64,000 nucleotides of DNA from positions 62,001 through 126,000 of the forward strand of contig CAVVLP010000005.1 of assembly GCA_963749115.1 (NCBI GenBank). The letters are read 5' to 3'. The translations under genes and the position numbers were made by a program. The notes under the pieces are model-generated. The model did not search any database, was not told where the DNA came from, and saw only the letters and a program-made list of their open reading frames with translations. This document shows, piece after piece, positions 9,235-18,023 of the stretch. This DNA comes from SZUA-36 sp963749115 (GTDB lineage Bacteria > Pseudomonadota > Gammaproteobacteria > Xanthomonadales > SZUA-36). Each line of letters starts with the position of its first letter. Positions within the stretch are counted from its first letter, which is position 1.

Positions 9235-9945
9235 ATGAAGTCCTTAATATCAATACTGGTGATTTGCACCTTTTTAATTTTCCCCACCTTTGTGCTGGCG
9301 GCAGAAACCGCCCCTGTTACCGGCACTGTCGCCGAAACCATTGAGTCTGGTGGTTATGTCTATATCAGGCTTGAGAACGACGTATGGATTGCCGCCAACA
9401 GTTTTGCCGTGTCCAGGGGAGACAAGGTTCAATACAGTGGTGCAATGGAAATGAATGATTTCCACAGTAAATCGCTGGATAAAACATTTGAGTCTATTCT
9501 TTTTGTCTCCGAGGCCGGTCTTGTCAGTGATAGCAGCGCTGCCAAAGCTGTCACGCCCATGGCGGGACATGGAAGCAAGGCTGCGCAGCTTCAAAAACCC
9601 GATACTGCAGAGGCACCGGCAGCGGGTGAGATCAAGCCCCTGGCTGATGGTAAAACCGTCGCAGATGTTTTCGCGGAATCAGAACAATTGAAAGACCAGG
9701 TTGTCAGCCTGAATGCAAAAGTGATCAAGATTAATAAGGCCATTATGGGCAGAAACTGGATCACATTGCAGGATGGTAGCGGTACAGCGCCGGATAACAA
9801 GTTGTTGGCAACTTCACAGGAGGTGGTTTCGCCGGGTGACCTGGTAACAGTCAAGGGTACAGTGAATACCGATATTGATCTTGGCTACGGTTATAAATAC
9901 AAAGTTCTGTTGGAAGAGGCTACATTCTCACCAACGCAGAATTGA
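9235..9945 (+). CDS. Periplasmic OB-fold protein, NrfJ-like, two domains
   Basis: Secreted protein of 236 residues with a signal peptide (about 1-22, ending VLAAE). Two similar beta-rich domains flank a low-complexity linker: the first (about 27-85) reads GTVAETIESGGYVYIRLEN, the second (about 135-230) reads LKDQVVSLNAKVIKINKAI followed by WITLQDGSG and VTVKGTVNTDIDLGYGYKY. This is the OB-fold type found in proteins labelled NrfJ or DNA-binding in multihaem respiratory loci; export makes a DNA role unlikely. It may chaperone or partner a cytochrome. GGAG before ATG 9235 fixes the start. It stands alone between a possible FNR site and a strong terminator. No haem motif is present. Confidence 0.72.
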   Translation: MKSLISILVICTFLIFPTFVLAAETAPVTGTVAETIESGGYVYIRLENDVWIAANSFAVSRGDKVQYSGAMEMNDFHSKSLDKTFESILFVSEAGLVSDSSAAKAVTPMAGHGSKAAQLQKPDTAEAPAAGEIKPLADGKTVADVFAESEQLKDQVVSLNAKVIKINKAIMGRNWITLQDGSGTAPDNKLLATSQEVVSPGDLVTVKGTVNTDIDLGYGYKYKVLLEEATFSPTQN

Positions 9946-10004
9946 TTATTAACAGGTACACCTTTCTGGAATAAAGAAAACCACCCGAAGCAGGTGGATG
10001 TATA

Positions 10005-10034
10005 AAAAACCCGGTTTCTTGACCGGGTTTTCTT
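10005..10034 (+). terminator. Rho-independent terminator after the NrfJ-like gene
   Basis: Stem AACCCGGT (10008-10015) / ACCGGGTT (10022-10029), six-base loop, then TTTCTT; the A tract before it could let it work in both directions. Confidence 0.82.
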
Positions 10035-10165
10035 GTACAACAGATATATGTATTTACCCCATTGCTGTCTCATTTAATCTAGCTCCCTCAAGCTGGAACG
10101 TAGGCCAGTCATGGGCTTGTGAGAGAAAAATGCCCCTGGGACATGGAAACCAGATCTGTCGACCG

Positions 10166-10277
10166 CCAAGGGGGAGCGATGTCTTGATTCAGGACACATC
10201 GTGAACCCATCCATGGGGATTCGGTCGCGACGTCCCTGTCGCTCACGGTCCTGAATCAAGACACCACTCCCCCTCGG
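10166..10277 (-). repeat. Structured intergenic repeat, copy 1a (minus orientation)
   Basis: Arms 10166-10195 and 10248-10277 form a 30-bp inverted repeat with three mismatches, all transitions. They enclose a 52-nt core that on the minus strand begins CGTGAGCGACAGGGACGTCG. The core is shared with three other copies in this window; the arms are not. It lies head to head with copy 1b in the gap between two convergent genes. Confidence 0.85.
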
Positions 10278-10320
10278 CTACGATGGTGCTATCCATTTGG
10301 GATGTCATCGGCGTGTCCAG

Positions 10321-10428
10321 AGTCGGGGTGGTTAGTAATTACCAGGACCGTGAGCGACAGGGACGTCGCGACCGAGCCCACACGGACGTGCTTGTGGCGA
10401 GTCCTGGCAATCACTAGCCACCCTGGCT
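10321..10428 (+). repeat. Structured intergenic repeat, copy 1b (plus orientation)
   Basis: Left arm 10321-10348 and right arm 10401-10428 pair over 28 bp with five transition mismatches. The enclosed core (10349-10400) is exactly 52 nt and matches copies 1a and 3 almost base for base in its first half. CAGGAC...GTCCTG closes the core in all four copies. Confidence 0.85.
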
Positions 10429-10467
10429 CCCCACTGACAAACCAAGTGGGACAGCAGTGTATTTACC

Positions 10468-11020
10468 CTATGGAGGGCTGTTTTCAGCCACCACTGCCAG
10501 AAATTTATCGGCCTGAAGGGCCAGCACACCGGATGTATCAATTTCCTTTACCTTGTTAAGTGGGGCTACAGCCTCCTGGTACCGGCCTTCCGAGATCAAC
10601 ACAAAGCCCTTTGCTAAGCCAGGCGTGGGTAAAGCCGGGATCAAGTGCGATTGCCTTGTCGAATGATTCCAGTGCTGAAGCCGGGTCACCGATGTAAAAC
10701 AGCGACAGGCCCCTGTCGTTATAACAATCCGCGCAGTTTGGGTTGACTGCAATTGCCCTGTCATAGGTCTGGAAAGCATCGACGTACTGACCAGACTCGA
10801 AATACATATCTGCAAGGGTAGACAGGGTAGCGAAATCGGTAGGGTTCATAAGGAGCTTGGCTTTCAATTGCTCAATACCCTGGAATGCCTGAACATTGTT
10901 GACTGCAAAGTCCTGCTGGGCTCGTGCTGCCGGTTTTGCTCCCGGTGTTGATGCCTTGTCGTCGCAGGCAACCAGGCTCAGTAACATCAGCGTTGTGCAG
11001 AAAATTCGTATATTAATCAT
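10468..11020 (-). CDS. TPR-repeat lipoprotein (frameshifted)
   Basis: Exported lipoprotein of about 184 residues. The N-terminus MINIRIFCTTLMLLSLVAC has a lipobox (LVAC), so the mature protein is probably anchored by Cys19. The rest is two to three tetratricopeptide repeats (NPTDFATLSTLADMYFESGQ, NPNCADCYNDRGLSLFYIGD, DPGFTHAWLSKG...), which mediate protein-protein contacts, often as assembly scaffolds for cytochromes or envelope complexes. The frame breaks at a C3 run (10607-10609): with one base fewer the protein continues KGFVLISEGRYQEAVAPLNK to its end at 10468. The two CxxC-like cysteines in the second repeat are not a haem site. Partner unknown. Confidence 0.75.
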
Positions 11021-11111
11021 ATTCTTCGGTTCCGGTAATAGGTTCAGTTTACGATTTGGCCATTATAATATAGCCGGCAAAGCGGGATGGACTTGAATCT
11101 CTACCTTGCAT

Positions 11112-11141
11112 AAAAAAACGCCGCCCGGTTGGACGGCGTTT
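11112..11141 (-). terminator. Rho-independent terminator of the octahaem cytochrome gene
   Basis: On the minus strand a G+C-rich stem AACGCCGTCC / GGGCGGCGTT is followed by seven T residues (A run 11112-11118 on the plus strand). It lies about 75 bases after the stop codon of the octahaem gene. Confidence 0.82.
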
Positions 11142-11213
11142 CTATCTCTAAGTGAAGTTTTTAACTTCCTGTTAAAACCACACTTGTTCCTCTATAACCT
11201 CGGTTGCCCGGTC

Positions 11214-12792
11214 CTAGTCATTAACCATTGAAGGACATGCAACCTGGTAGTCGGTAATGTCACGGCTCAAGTCATAACTGAGTGCCGTATATCCTAATGC
11301 CATAAAGGTTGCGTTAGGTGTAATAGTGACACGCTGCCAACATCACAGGCCGGGAATGTAAACGTACCGGTACCAAACTCTACCTGGTTAACATCATTCG
11401 GGTCAAAAGCATCACCCCAATTCTGGCCGTCGTTGATATAGAAGGTAACGTTGGTTGTCATGCTGCCATCTGCCGCACCAACCGCGATTAACCAAATCTG
11501 GTTGCCTTCAGTATCATAGGTGTAGAAGGAGCCGATCAGGGTCAGTGCACCACCGGACTTAGCAACTTCCAAGCAGGAAGCCTTCGCCATTGCGATCCGG
11601 ACCGCCCCACCAGTTACCGGTGAGACCCGGGTTGAGACCGATATATTCCAGTTCGCTGACACTGAAGTGTCCGTGCCGTGGAAGTTCTTGGCAAAGTTGC
11701 CCAGTTCAGTCATGTCGCCAGTCTCATGGCAACGTATGCAGGCGAAATCCAATGTTGTTGCGCCTTTACCATCCTGGTCCAATGCTACGTACGCGCCATC
11801 TTCAGTGAACATGCTGGCAGTTGCATCGGTGTTGATATAGAAAAGGTGGGTTTGAACATCACCTTCAAACGGACCAAGCTGATTGGCTGATTTGCTCGCG
11901 TATGGCATGTGGCAGTCCTTGCACTCCACACCGTAGTCAGCCATCGAATCCATCGCGTAGGATGCAGCGACGTTAACGTGACAATCTTCACAGTCTCTTC
12001 CGTCTTTAATCGAGAATTCGCCCTTTTTGTGCGGGTTATGGCATGTGGTGCATTTCATACTGGCATGCGGGCTCGCCAAATGCTCGTTGTATTGCTCGTG
12101 GTGTTTGATGAATCCACCGCCGGCTGGAATGACATTGGTCTCGGCACCCGGAGCTGCTTCACGGTAGTGACAGATACCACAGGCATCAGTGGAATCATCG
12201 ACGTTCATGGTCATTCCGTTGCCGTGGCATTGTTCACAATGAACACCACCGACATCGAATGTACCATGTATACCGGGTAAGCCATCCTGGTTATCGGTCA
12301 GGTCGTTGTCGGTTGCGGCATCTTCGTCCGCTACCCAGTTAGTGGTATGACAGGAACCGCAGTTGTAAGGTTTTTCACCACACCGGCATTGTAGTTAACC
12401 CATTCACCCGTCAGGAAGTTGTATTGGTTCATACCTTCTACGGCATTGCCATCTTCATCTTCAGTGACGGTGATGATATAGCCGTCTGTATCCATATACC
12501 GTGATTTCCACTTGTAACCACCGATCACATAGGAAACATCGTCCCATGTGGTTCCCAGCGGGAGTGGTATAGGCCGGTTGCGTGCCTGCTCACCCTTCAT
12601 CAACTTGTATGGGTGACCGGAAGCGCTCCAGTCCTGGTAGTTTTTTTCATGACAGCCCTGGCAAAAGTCAGAACCTTCGAACGCCTGGCCGAATGCGGAC
12701 GCTGGTACCAGGAACATTAGCATTCCCAGTACAAGGCCGGCAAAGCTAGCCATATTGCTGTATTTTTTGAGCACGGATTGTTTCTTATTCAC
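11214..12792 (-). CDS. Octahaem cytochrome c with C-terminal beta domain (multiply frameshifted)
   Basis: Periplasmic or surface cytochrome of about 525 residues after frame repair. A signal peptide (...LVPASAFGQA) leads to eight CxxCH motifs in order: CQGCH, CGSCH, CEQCH, CGICH, CTTCH, CEDCH, CKDCH, CIRCH. The C-terminal third has no haem and is a beta-rich domain (GLTGNWWGGPDRNGEGF, GSFYTYDTEGNQIWLIAVG) that resembles the domain in the partial gene at 63679. Breaks: a T5 run (12371-12375) where T6 is needed, two more near 11665 and 11575, and one near 11335. The repaired protein ends at TAG 11214-11216. GTG 12792 with AAGGAG eight bases upstream is the start. The haem part recalls octahaem reductases of the hydroxylamine/nitrite group, but no catalytic residue identifies a substrate. 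Confidence 0.75.
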
Positions 12793-12874
12793 ACCTATCT
12801 CCTTGAGATGATTATGGGATAACTCGGTTGGTTATTACCCGCATGTATATTCTCATTTACATACATTCCCGTGT

Positions 12875-12888
12875 TTGACCTATGTCAA
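12875..12888. promoter_or_regulatory. FNR/CRP-type dyad upstream of the octahaem gene
   Basis: TTGACCTATGTCAA is a perfect 5-4-5 dyad 83 bases before the GTG start on the minus strand. A class II position would put the -10 at GAATAT (12847-12852), only fair as a hexamer. Confidence 0.55.
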
Positions 12889-12945
12889 TTAGAAAATGAA
12901 TTTAGGTCAATCCGAAGTCTGCGAATAAAAGTGAATGGTATTTCA

Positions 12946-12959
12946 CTGATCCAGGTCAT
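12946..12959. promoter_or_regulatory. Second FNR/CRP-type dyad in the divergent region
   Basis: CTGATCCAGGTCAT keeps the TGA-N6-TCA core. It lies between the octahaem (minus) and trihaem (plus) cytochrome genes, in a 445-base gap that otherwise holds no gene. Confidence 0.4.
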
Positions 12960-13039
12960 TACATCAGCACTTTAGAGGTGTAATTTTCAGCCCATGAATG
13001 GATCCTAGGCGACATTCGTTTGTGTGAAAGTCATGTTAA

Positions 13040-13053
13040 ATGATCTGGGTCAA
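13040..13053. promoter_or_regulatory. Third FNR/CRP-type dyad in the divergent region
   Basis: ATGATCTGGGTCAA reads TTGACCCAGATCAT on the minus strand, a good FNR/DNR-like site. It is nearly 190 bases before the trihaem gene, so it may serve an upstream promoter or act by looping with the neighbouring dyads. Confidence 0.45.
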
Positions 13054-13237
13054 CACTTTGAGCGATTAGCTGTGTAACTTTCTACATCCGGAATAGGCTT
13101 GGAGCGTCGGTTGTTTACGAGAGTGCCATATAATTTTAAGAATGGCAGCAGCGTTAATTATGGCCTGTTCAGAATTGATTCAGTAAACTGACGTTACACT
13201 GGCCCGTATCACCACTAATGAAAGAAGAGGATAAGTT

Positions 13238-13570
13238 ATGATTTCTTGGAGAAAAGTGTTCACTTCCCTGACAGCAGCAGTTCTTGTTTCCGCGCTGACC
13301 TTTGGCTTTGGTGCGCCGGTTTTGGCCGAAGACCTGAGTGATAACGCAATCTGTCTGGACTGTCACGATGATGCCGACCGGGCACCACCGAGCAATCCGG
13401 ACCGGCCCCAGGTGCATAATCCTGCCGGTGGTTTCTTCGTTGAAGACCATGCAGATTTTTCATGTATCGACTGCCATACCTACATTGAAGACCTCGAGCA
13501 CGAAGATACAGCGCCCGGTAATGAAGTTGATTGCCTGGAATGTCATGACGAGGTACCAACAAAAGAGTAA
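13238..13570 (+). CDS. Small trihaem cytochrome c
   Basis: Periplasmic cytochrome of 110 residues. The signal peptide ends near residue 30 (APVLA-ED). Three CxxCH motifs, CLDCH (39), CIDCH (76) and CLECH (99), are each surrounded by acidic residues and spare histidines (VHNPAGG, EDLEHEDTA) that can serve as second axial ligands, as in NapB- or c3-like small cytochromes. The acidic surface suits an electron shuttle to basic partners. A GAGG element precedes ATG 13238, and a strong terminator follows 20 bases after the stop, so it is monocistronic. It is divergent from the octahaem gene and probably co-regulated. The electron partner is unknown. Confidence 0.86.
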   Translation: MISWRKVFTSLTAAVLVSALTFGFGAPVLAEDLSDNAICLDCHDDADRAPPSNPDRPQVHNPAGGFFVEDHADFSCIDCHTYIEDLEHEDTAPGNEVDCLECHDEVPTKE

Positions 13571-13588
13571 AAGCAGACATGCGATTTG

Positions 13589-13617
13589 AAAAAGCCCGGC
13601 ATTTGCCGGGCTTTTTT
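13589..13617 (+). terminator. Rho-independent terminator after the trihaem gene
   Basis: Stem AAGCCCGGC / GCCGGGCTT with ATTT loop, followed by a T6 run; a textbook terminator. Confidence 0.92.
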
Positions 13618-13669
13618 ATGTTCAGGAGAAGGTGAGAGCGGTTCCCGCTCTCACCTTCTCCTGAACATA
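13617..13669. repeat. Perfect 24-bp inverted repeat with 5-nt loop
   Basis: Arms 13617-13640 and 13646-13669 are exact reverse complements around GTTCC. The hairpin directly abuts the terminator and lies 68 bases before a structured repeat. No T tract follows, so it is not a plain terminator. Confidence 0.88.
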
Positions 13670-13736
13670 ACACCCTCTGCTATGTGCAAAATCACAGGCC
13701 AGTGGTTTCTGATAGACGTACTCGGTTCCGGTTGAA

Positions 13737-13846
13737 GCTGGGGAGGCGGTATTGCCTACCAGGACCTTACGAGACAGGGATGTCGAGTAAGAGGCTACAC
13801 GGACGTACTGGTGCCGTGTCCTGGTAGGCAATACCGCCTCCCCAGC
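13737..13846 (+). repeat. Structured intergenic repeat, copy 2 (perfect 29-bp arms)
   Basis: Left arm 13737-13765 and right arm 13818-13846 are perfectly complementary over 29 bp. The 52-nt core (13766-13817) is the most diverged of the four, yet changes on one side of its first internal hairpin are matched on the other (CTTAC with GTAAG, GACA with TGTC). It lies between convergent genes. Confidence 0.88.
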
Positions 13847-13947
13847 GCCCCTCCTGCGAAAGCGAAGCCAATCAAGGGTGAAAAACTAGCTTGAGCAGCG
13901 AATTTAGTAATACAGCAATCAGTTGGGCGGTAATCGCCGCGATGAAT

Positions 13948-15048
13948 CTATTGATTGGCGTAATAAGTCGCCAAAGCTTCAATCATCTCATCACTATAAC
14001 GTGCACTCATCTTGTGCATCATTGAGTTCTCCCGATCAGCATCGCGATACTCCTTCATGGCCTTTACCAGGTAATCGTGGCCCTGGCCACGCAGCGATGG
14101 AATGTTCAATTTCCTTTGACCCGATGTGGGATTGTGACAGCGGTCACATTTTGCGGCCATCTCCTGTCCTGTCATTGCATCTTCAACCGATGCCATCATT
14201 GGCTGGGTCGAGTAATAGGCAGCAATATTGTTGATCTGCTCGTCGCTCTTGAGTGGCATCCGGGTTTCGTCACTGCGTTCATGGTTACCGTAGGCCTTGA
14301 TTGCGTTCACGAGATACACCGGTTCCTGTGCTGCAAGACTGGGTACCATCGGTTGGTGGCTAATACCACGGGCGCCGTGGCACTTGCCACAACTGGCAGA
14401 ATCCGCTTCACCGGCAAGCGGGTCACCGAATGGCGGTGCTTCGCGCATCGGGGCAGATTGTGAAGCGAAGTACATGGCCATCTTTTCTATATCGACCTGA
14501 TCCAGTTCGATCAGCATGCCTCCCATATCTTCATGCTCGCGTGTCCCGTTCTTGTATTCCAGGGTTGATGTGATCAGGTAAGCGGGCTGCTGTCCGGCAA
14601 GGTTTGGAACCCCTTGTGTTGTGCTGATACCCTTTTCGCCATGACACTCCTCACATAACACCGCTACTACTGCACCACCTGAGAAGGTGGTTTCAACAGG
14701 CGACTGATTGCCGTCTTGCTCAAGTGGAGTCTGGCTGGCGTAGTATCCAGCGATATTGGCTATGTCCACCTCGCTCATACCGGTGGTCATGTCCTGTAAA
14801 GCCGCGTGCAGACGTCCGCCGTCACGGTAAGCATGCATGGTTTCAATCAGGTATAAAGCAGGTTGTGCCGTCAGGTTGGGTATTTCAGAGCTTGCACCGC
14901 GTCCATCCATTCCATGACAGCCGGAACAATCGGCTTCTGCAATCGCTTTACCCGCTGCCAGATCGAAAACAGGCTCCGTGGATTCGGGTTCTTTGGAACA
15001 GGCAGCCAGAAAGGAGAAGGCTAAAATGCCAAAAAGGATGTTTTTCAT
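13948..15048 (-). CDS. Tetrahaem (four-domain) cytochrome c lipoprotein
   Basis: Lipoprotein of 366 residues: MKNILFGILAFSFLAAC carries a lipobox with Cys17. Four tandem c4/c553-like domains follow with haem motifs CSGCH (41), CEECH (132), CGKCH (220) and CDRCH (301). Each domain repeats P.L..Q...YL...M..Y..G.R and ends with a helix of the type IA.YYASQ that carries the likely methionine-ligand region. It is an intact paralogue of the broken cytochrome at 7019-8292, so the locus has two four-domain carriers, one soluble and one lipid-anchored. It is encoded downstream of the nonahaem-cytochrome b gene on the same strand. It probably passes electrons between the membrane cytochrome b modules and terminal reductases. 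Confidence 0.87.
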   Translation of the reverse strand: MKNILFGILAFSFLAACSKEPESTEPVFDLAAGKAIAEADCSGCHGMDGRGASSEIPNLTAQPALYLIETMHAYRDGGRLHAALQDMTTGMSEVDIANIAGYYASQTPLEQDGNQSPVETTFSGGAVVAVLCEECHGEKGISTTQGVPNLAGQQPAYLITSTLEYKNGTREHEDMGGMLIELDQVDIEKMAMYFASQSAPMREAPPFGDPLAGEADSASCGKCHGARGISHQPMVPSLAAQEPVYLVNAIKAYGNHERSDETRMPLKSDEQINNIAAYYSTQPMMASVEDAMTGQEMAAKCDRCHNPTSGQRKLNIPSLRGQGHDYLVKAMKEYRDADRENSMMHKMSARYSDEMIEALATYYANQ

Positions 15049-15168
15049 ATGACCTCTATGTCGGGCTGTCCCGTCAGTTAATCACGTCGTGCGGACGAAA
15101 AACGATACCGTCCGCGATGTCATGATAATTATACCTTTATTGAGCCACTCCATTCACATCCAGCCAGT

Positions 15169-17152
15169 TTATATACCCAGGAACCCAAGCAGAACCAGTG
15201 TCAGCAGGGTAAGGCCTATGGCGATCAGAACCGCCCCCAGTACGCTGGATCCCCGGGCCATTGGTTCTGTTGGAGCATCCACCAGGTATTTTTCAAGCTC
15301 GCCGCTTGCTACCAGGCGGTCATACTCGCGTCGGTGTTCGTGCCTGTAATGTTCCAGCGGTACTCTGCCGGTGAACATGGTGGTATCCAGCGGGAACTTG
15401 TCCGGTCGGAAATGATTATTGAAGAAATGCACCGTGAACAGGAATACCACGGCCAAAATCGCTTCTTCACCATGCACGATCGCAGCAACATTGAACACCC
15501 AACCGGGCAGATATGAGGCTGTAACATCCGGGAACCACATCATCATGCCGCTCACACCGATGATCGTCATACCCCAGAACGGGGCCCAGTAATCAAATTT
15601 TTCCCAGTAACTGAAGTGGTCAAGAACCGGGCGTGGTCCCAGGCCGAAGAACCAGCGGAACATGCCGATGGCATCACCCAGGTCATCCCAGTTTGGAACC
15701 AGCGAGTCCGGCCCAAACCAATCGAATGTTCTCCAGTTACTGCCAATATGGTAGGCAAAGTAAATCAGGTGAATGAAAAACACACCCATAAATCCGATCG
15801 CGCCGATGCGGTGAAGGACTCCCGCTGAAGCCGGCCCGCCCAGCAGGTTCATGACATAAGGCGCCCATGCGCTACCCGAGAACAGGACAGTCAAGCCCAG
15901 TCAGGGCAAGCAACATGATAGAAAGTGCCCCGACCAGGTGAGCCAGTCGCCACCACTTTGTGAAGCGCCTGAAATGGGTCTTACCCTCCGGCAGATCCAT
16001 ATCTTCTACGCGTATATGTGGCCGGTCCTTGCCATGTTTGCGGTCCTGGTACTCGCGGTAAAACCAAAGTGCAGAGTGCAACCAGAAGAATGCAAAAGTG
16101 CCCAGCAGCAGGCCAATCATGCCTTTGGCTGCGAGCCACATCTCCGGATACTCCGCAAAATTGTCGGTTGTACCATGGGGTTGAAAAGTCACGTAACCCT
16201 CGGTCGCATTCTCGTGGCAGGCCTGGCAGGTTTTCAACCGGTTACCGTTATGTACCATTGAAGCCGGCTCACTAACGCGTTTGATCCGGTGGGCGCCGTG
16301 GCAATCGTAACACTTGGCTGTTTCGCCATAACCCAGGCGGGTGATTTTACCGTGGTAGGTTTCCACGTAACTTTCCAACTGTTCCAGGTGGCAATTACCG
16401 CATTGTGCTGTAATCGCCAGCCTTCCGGATACGTCACCTGCAATGTCAGTTTTATGAGCCGAATGACAATCGCTACAGACGGCTGCGTCGGTGTTGCCAT
16501 TGCGGATTTCCATGCCATGTACCGAGTCCTTATAGATCTCGAGCGCCCTGGTATGGCACTTGCCGCATACAGAAGGAATTTGAAACTTGTTTTCGGCCCT
16601 GTAGGCAGTGTCAATCGGGGTGATGTAATGCGCGTCATGACAGTTGTAACAGGTCGCATTGGTGCGTGACTGGTCATCGATATTGGGCCGCGCATGGATG
16701 GATCCCATGTAACTTTCAGTCTTTTCGACCACCACACCGAGGCGGGCATGCTTACCATTTCCTCCACTTAGTTGGGCATCTGCCCATTGATCCTGATGAC
16801 ACCTGACACAACCTACCTTGCGTTCAACGCCCTTTTTGTGAGGGATCTTGACAATATCCTTGTGACAATCCACGCAATCATTGCTGCCGTGAACGCTTCC
16901 CTGGAATTTTTCTGCGGTTACATGCAGTTGACGCAATTCGCCAGAGGCCGTCTTTCTCGAGTAGTTTTCTTTGCCGTGACACCTGAGGCATCTGTCATTG
17001 GCCAGTTTCGGGTTCTCCGGTTCGGCATATGCCAGGTTGCTCAGGGCCAGCTGAATCGATGCTATTAGCAAGATGGCAAAAAGTACTTTTAAGTGAGAAA
17101 GCAGATCTGATCTGAAATTTGCAGAGGAGAGGGCTTTATTAAAACGCGCCAT
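15169..17152 (-). CDS. Nonahaem cytochrome c fused to a cytochrome b561-type membrane domain (frameshifted)
   Basis: About 660 residues after repair. The signal peptide (ALSNLAYA) leads to a periplasmic region with nine haem motifs: CLRCH, CVDCH, CVRCH, CYNCH, CGKCH, CSDCH, CGNCH, CYDCH, CQACH. A helix near MIGLLLGTFAFFWLHSALWF starts a membrane part resembling the cytochrome b subunit of formate dehydrogenase, with further helices and histidines (RLAHLVGALS, GVLHRIGAIGFMGVFFIHL, HGEEAILAVVFLFTVHF). The frame is lost by one base near 15895, between ...MLLALTGL and TVLFSGSAWAPYV. The protein looks like a self-contained quinol:cytochrome c redox arm, taking electrons from quinol through haem b and handing them to periplasmic haems, or the reverse. 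The terminal acceptor is not evident. Confidence 0.82.
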
Positions 17153-17593
17153 TGGAAACAGATCCTTATTATTAGTTCGGATACAGGTTTATTTCTAACT
17201 ACAGCAAGCTCATCAAGCAGGATTTGAGCATTATCAATAGTAAGCCGCAACATAGATTAGCATGAGAAGGCCAATCATCATCAAGCTTATCGCCATTGTG
17301 TACAGTCTCTGGCAGTGCATCCATTGGGCTGTACAAAATATATATACATACTCCTGCATGATTCAAATATATGAATAATAAGGAATAAGTGATTTTTACC
17401 GGGTATTTACGTATAAATAAATTGTACTTTAGGCTAGTAACCTACACCGTCCGGCCCCTTCTTCTCCAACGCCAGAATTTTTTAAGTAACTGAAATTATT
17501 ATGTTTGCGTTCTAATAGTTCTGTTTGTCGAGTGGTTGGCATACAAATTGCATCTAAACAGTGTGAAACAAACAAATTGAATGAGATGATCAC
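17153..17593. other. Divergent control region of 440 bases
   Basis: Separates the nonahaem-cytochrome b gene (minus) from the response-regulator genes (plus). No gene or RNA is apparent. The right end carries the sigma-54 promoter listed separately; the rest is AT-rich (17335-17425) and probably holds the minus-strand promoter. Confidence 0.55.
17537..17552 (+). promoter_or_regulatory. Sigma-54 (RpoN) promoter of the response-regulator operon
   Basis: TGGCATACAAATTGCA matches the RpoN consensus TGGCACG-N4-TTGCW with exact spacing: GG at 17538-17539 and GC at 17550-17551, ten bases between. Transcription would start near 17563, about 30 bases before the ATG at 17594. The NtrC-type activator is encoded nearby at 20932-22356. 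Confidence 0.8.
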
Positions 17594-18004
17594 ATGAACG
17601 ATAAAGCCAACATACTCATAGTAGATGATGAAGAGGTGGTTCGCCTCAGTCATTTAAGAAGTCTTGAAAGCGCCGATTGCAACGCCCGGGCAGCCGAGGA
17701 TGGCATGGCGGCGCTAAACGTTATGGAACAACATCCCTTTGATGTTGTGCTGCTTGATCTGCGTATGCCGGGTCTGGATGGCATGGACGTGCTGAAAACC
17801 ATAAAACAAAAGTGGCCGGACAGCGAGGTAATCGTGATTACCGGTTACCCCAGCATTGAAACAGCCAAGGAGGCCGTCAGGTTAGGTGCATTTAATTACC
17901 TGACAAAGCCACTGGGGCCGGATGAAGTTATCAAGGCAGCCAACGACGCGGTGATCCAGAAACGCTGGTCATTACGCAGTCAAAACGAATTTACTATCAA
18001 TTAA
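17594..18004 (+). CDS. CheY-like response regulator (stand-alone receiver)
   Basis: Single receiver domain of 136 residues without output domain. The acidic pocket (DDEE at 11-14), phospho-acceptor Asp55 in VVLLDLRMPG, Thr in VIVITGYPS and Lys in YLTKPLG are all present, so it should be phosphorylated normally. Such orphan receivers act by protein contact or as phosphate sinks. It is the first gene after a sigma-54 promoter and is followed by a second receiver 20 bases later. The haem-bearing histidine kinase at 22353-23976 is the obvious nearby donor, an inference from position only. Confidence 0.88.
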   Translation: MNDKANILIVDDEEVVRLSHLRSLESADCNARAAEDGMAALNVMEQHPFDVVLLDLRMPGLDGMDVLKTIKQKWPDSEVIVITGYPSIETAKEAVRLGAFNYLTKPLGPDEVIKAANDAVIQKRWSLRSQNEFTIN

Positions 18005-18023
18005 TTGAGATAAGGAGCAAATC

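Noticed and set aside
10166..10428. CRISPR-like array
   Set aside because: Only two inverted copies, in opposite orientation, with no regular spacers and no cas genes nearby.
10074..10559. Short open frames across the repeat region
   Set aside because: They translate the structured repeat arms and core and differ between copies only as the DNA structure dictates; no ribosome sites.
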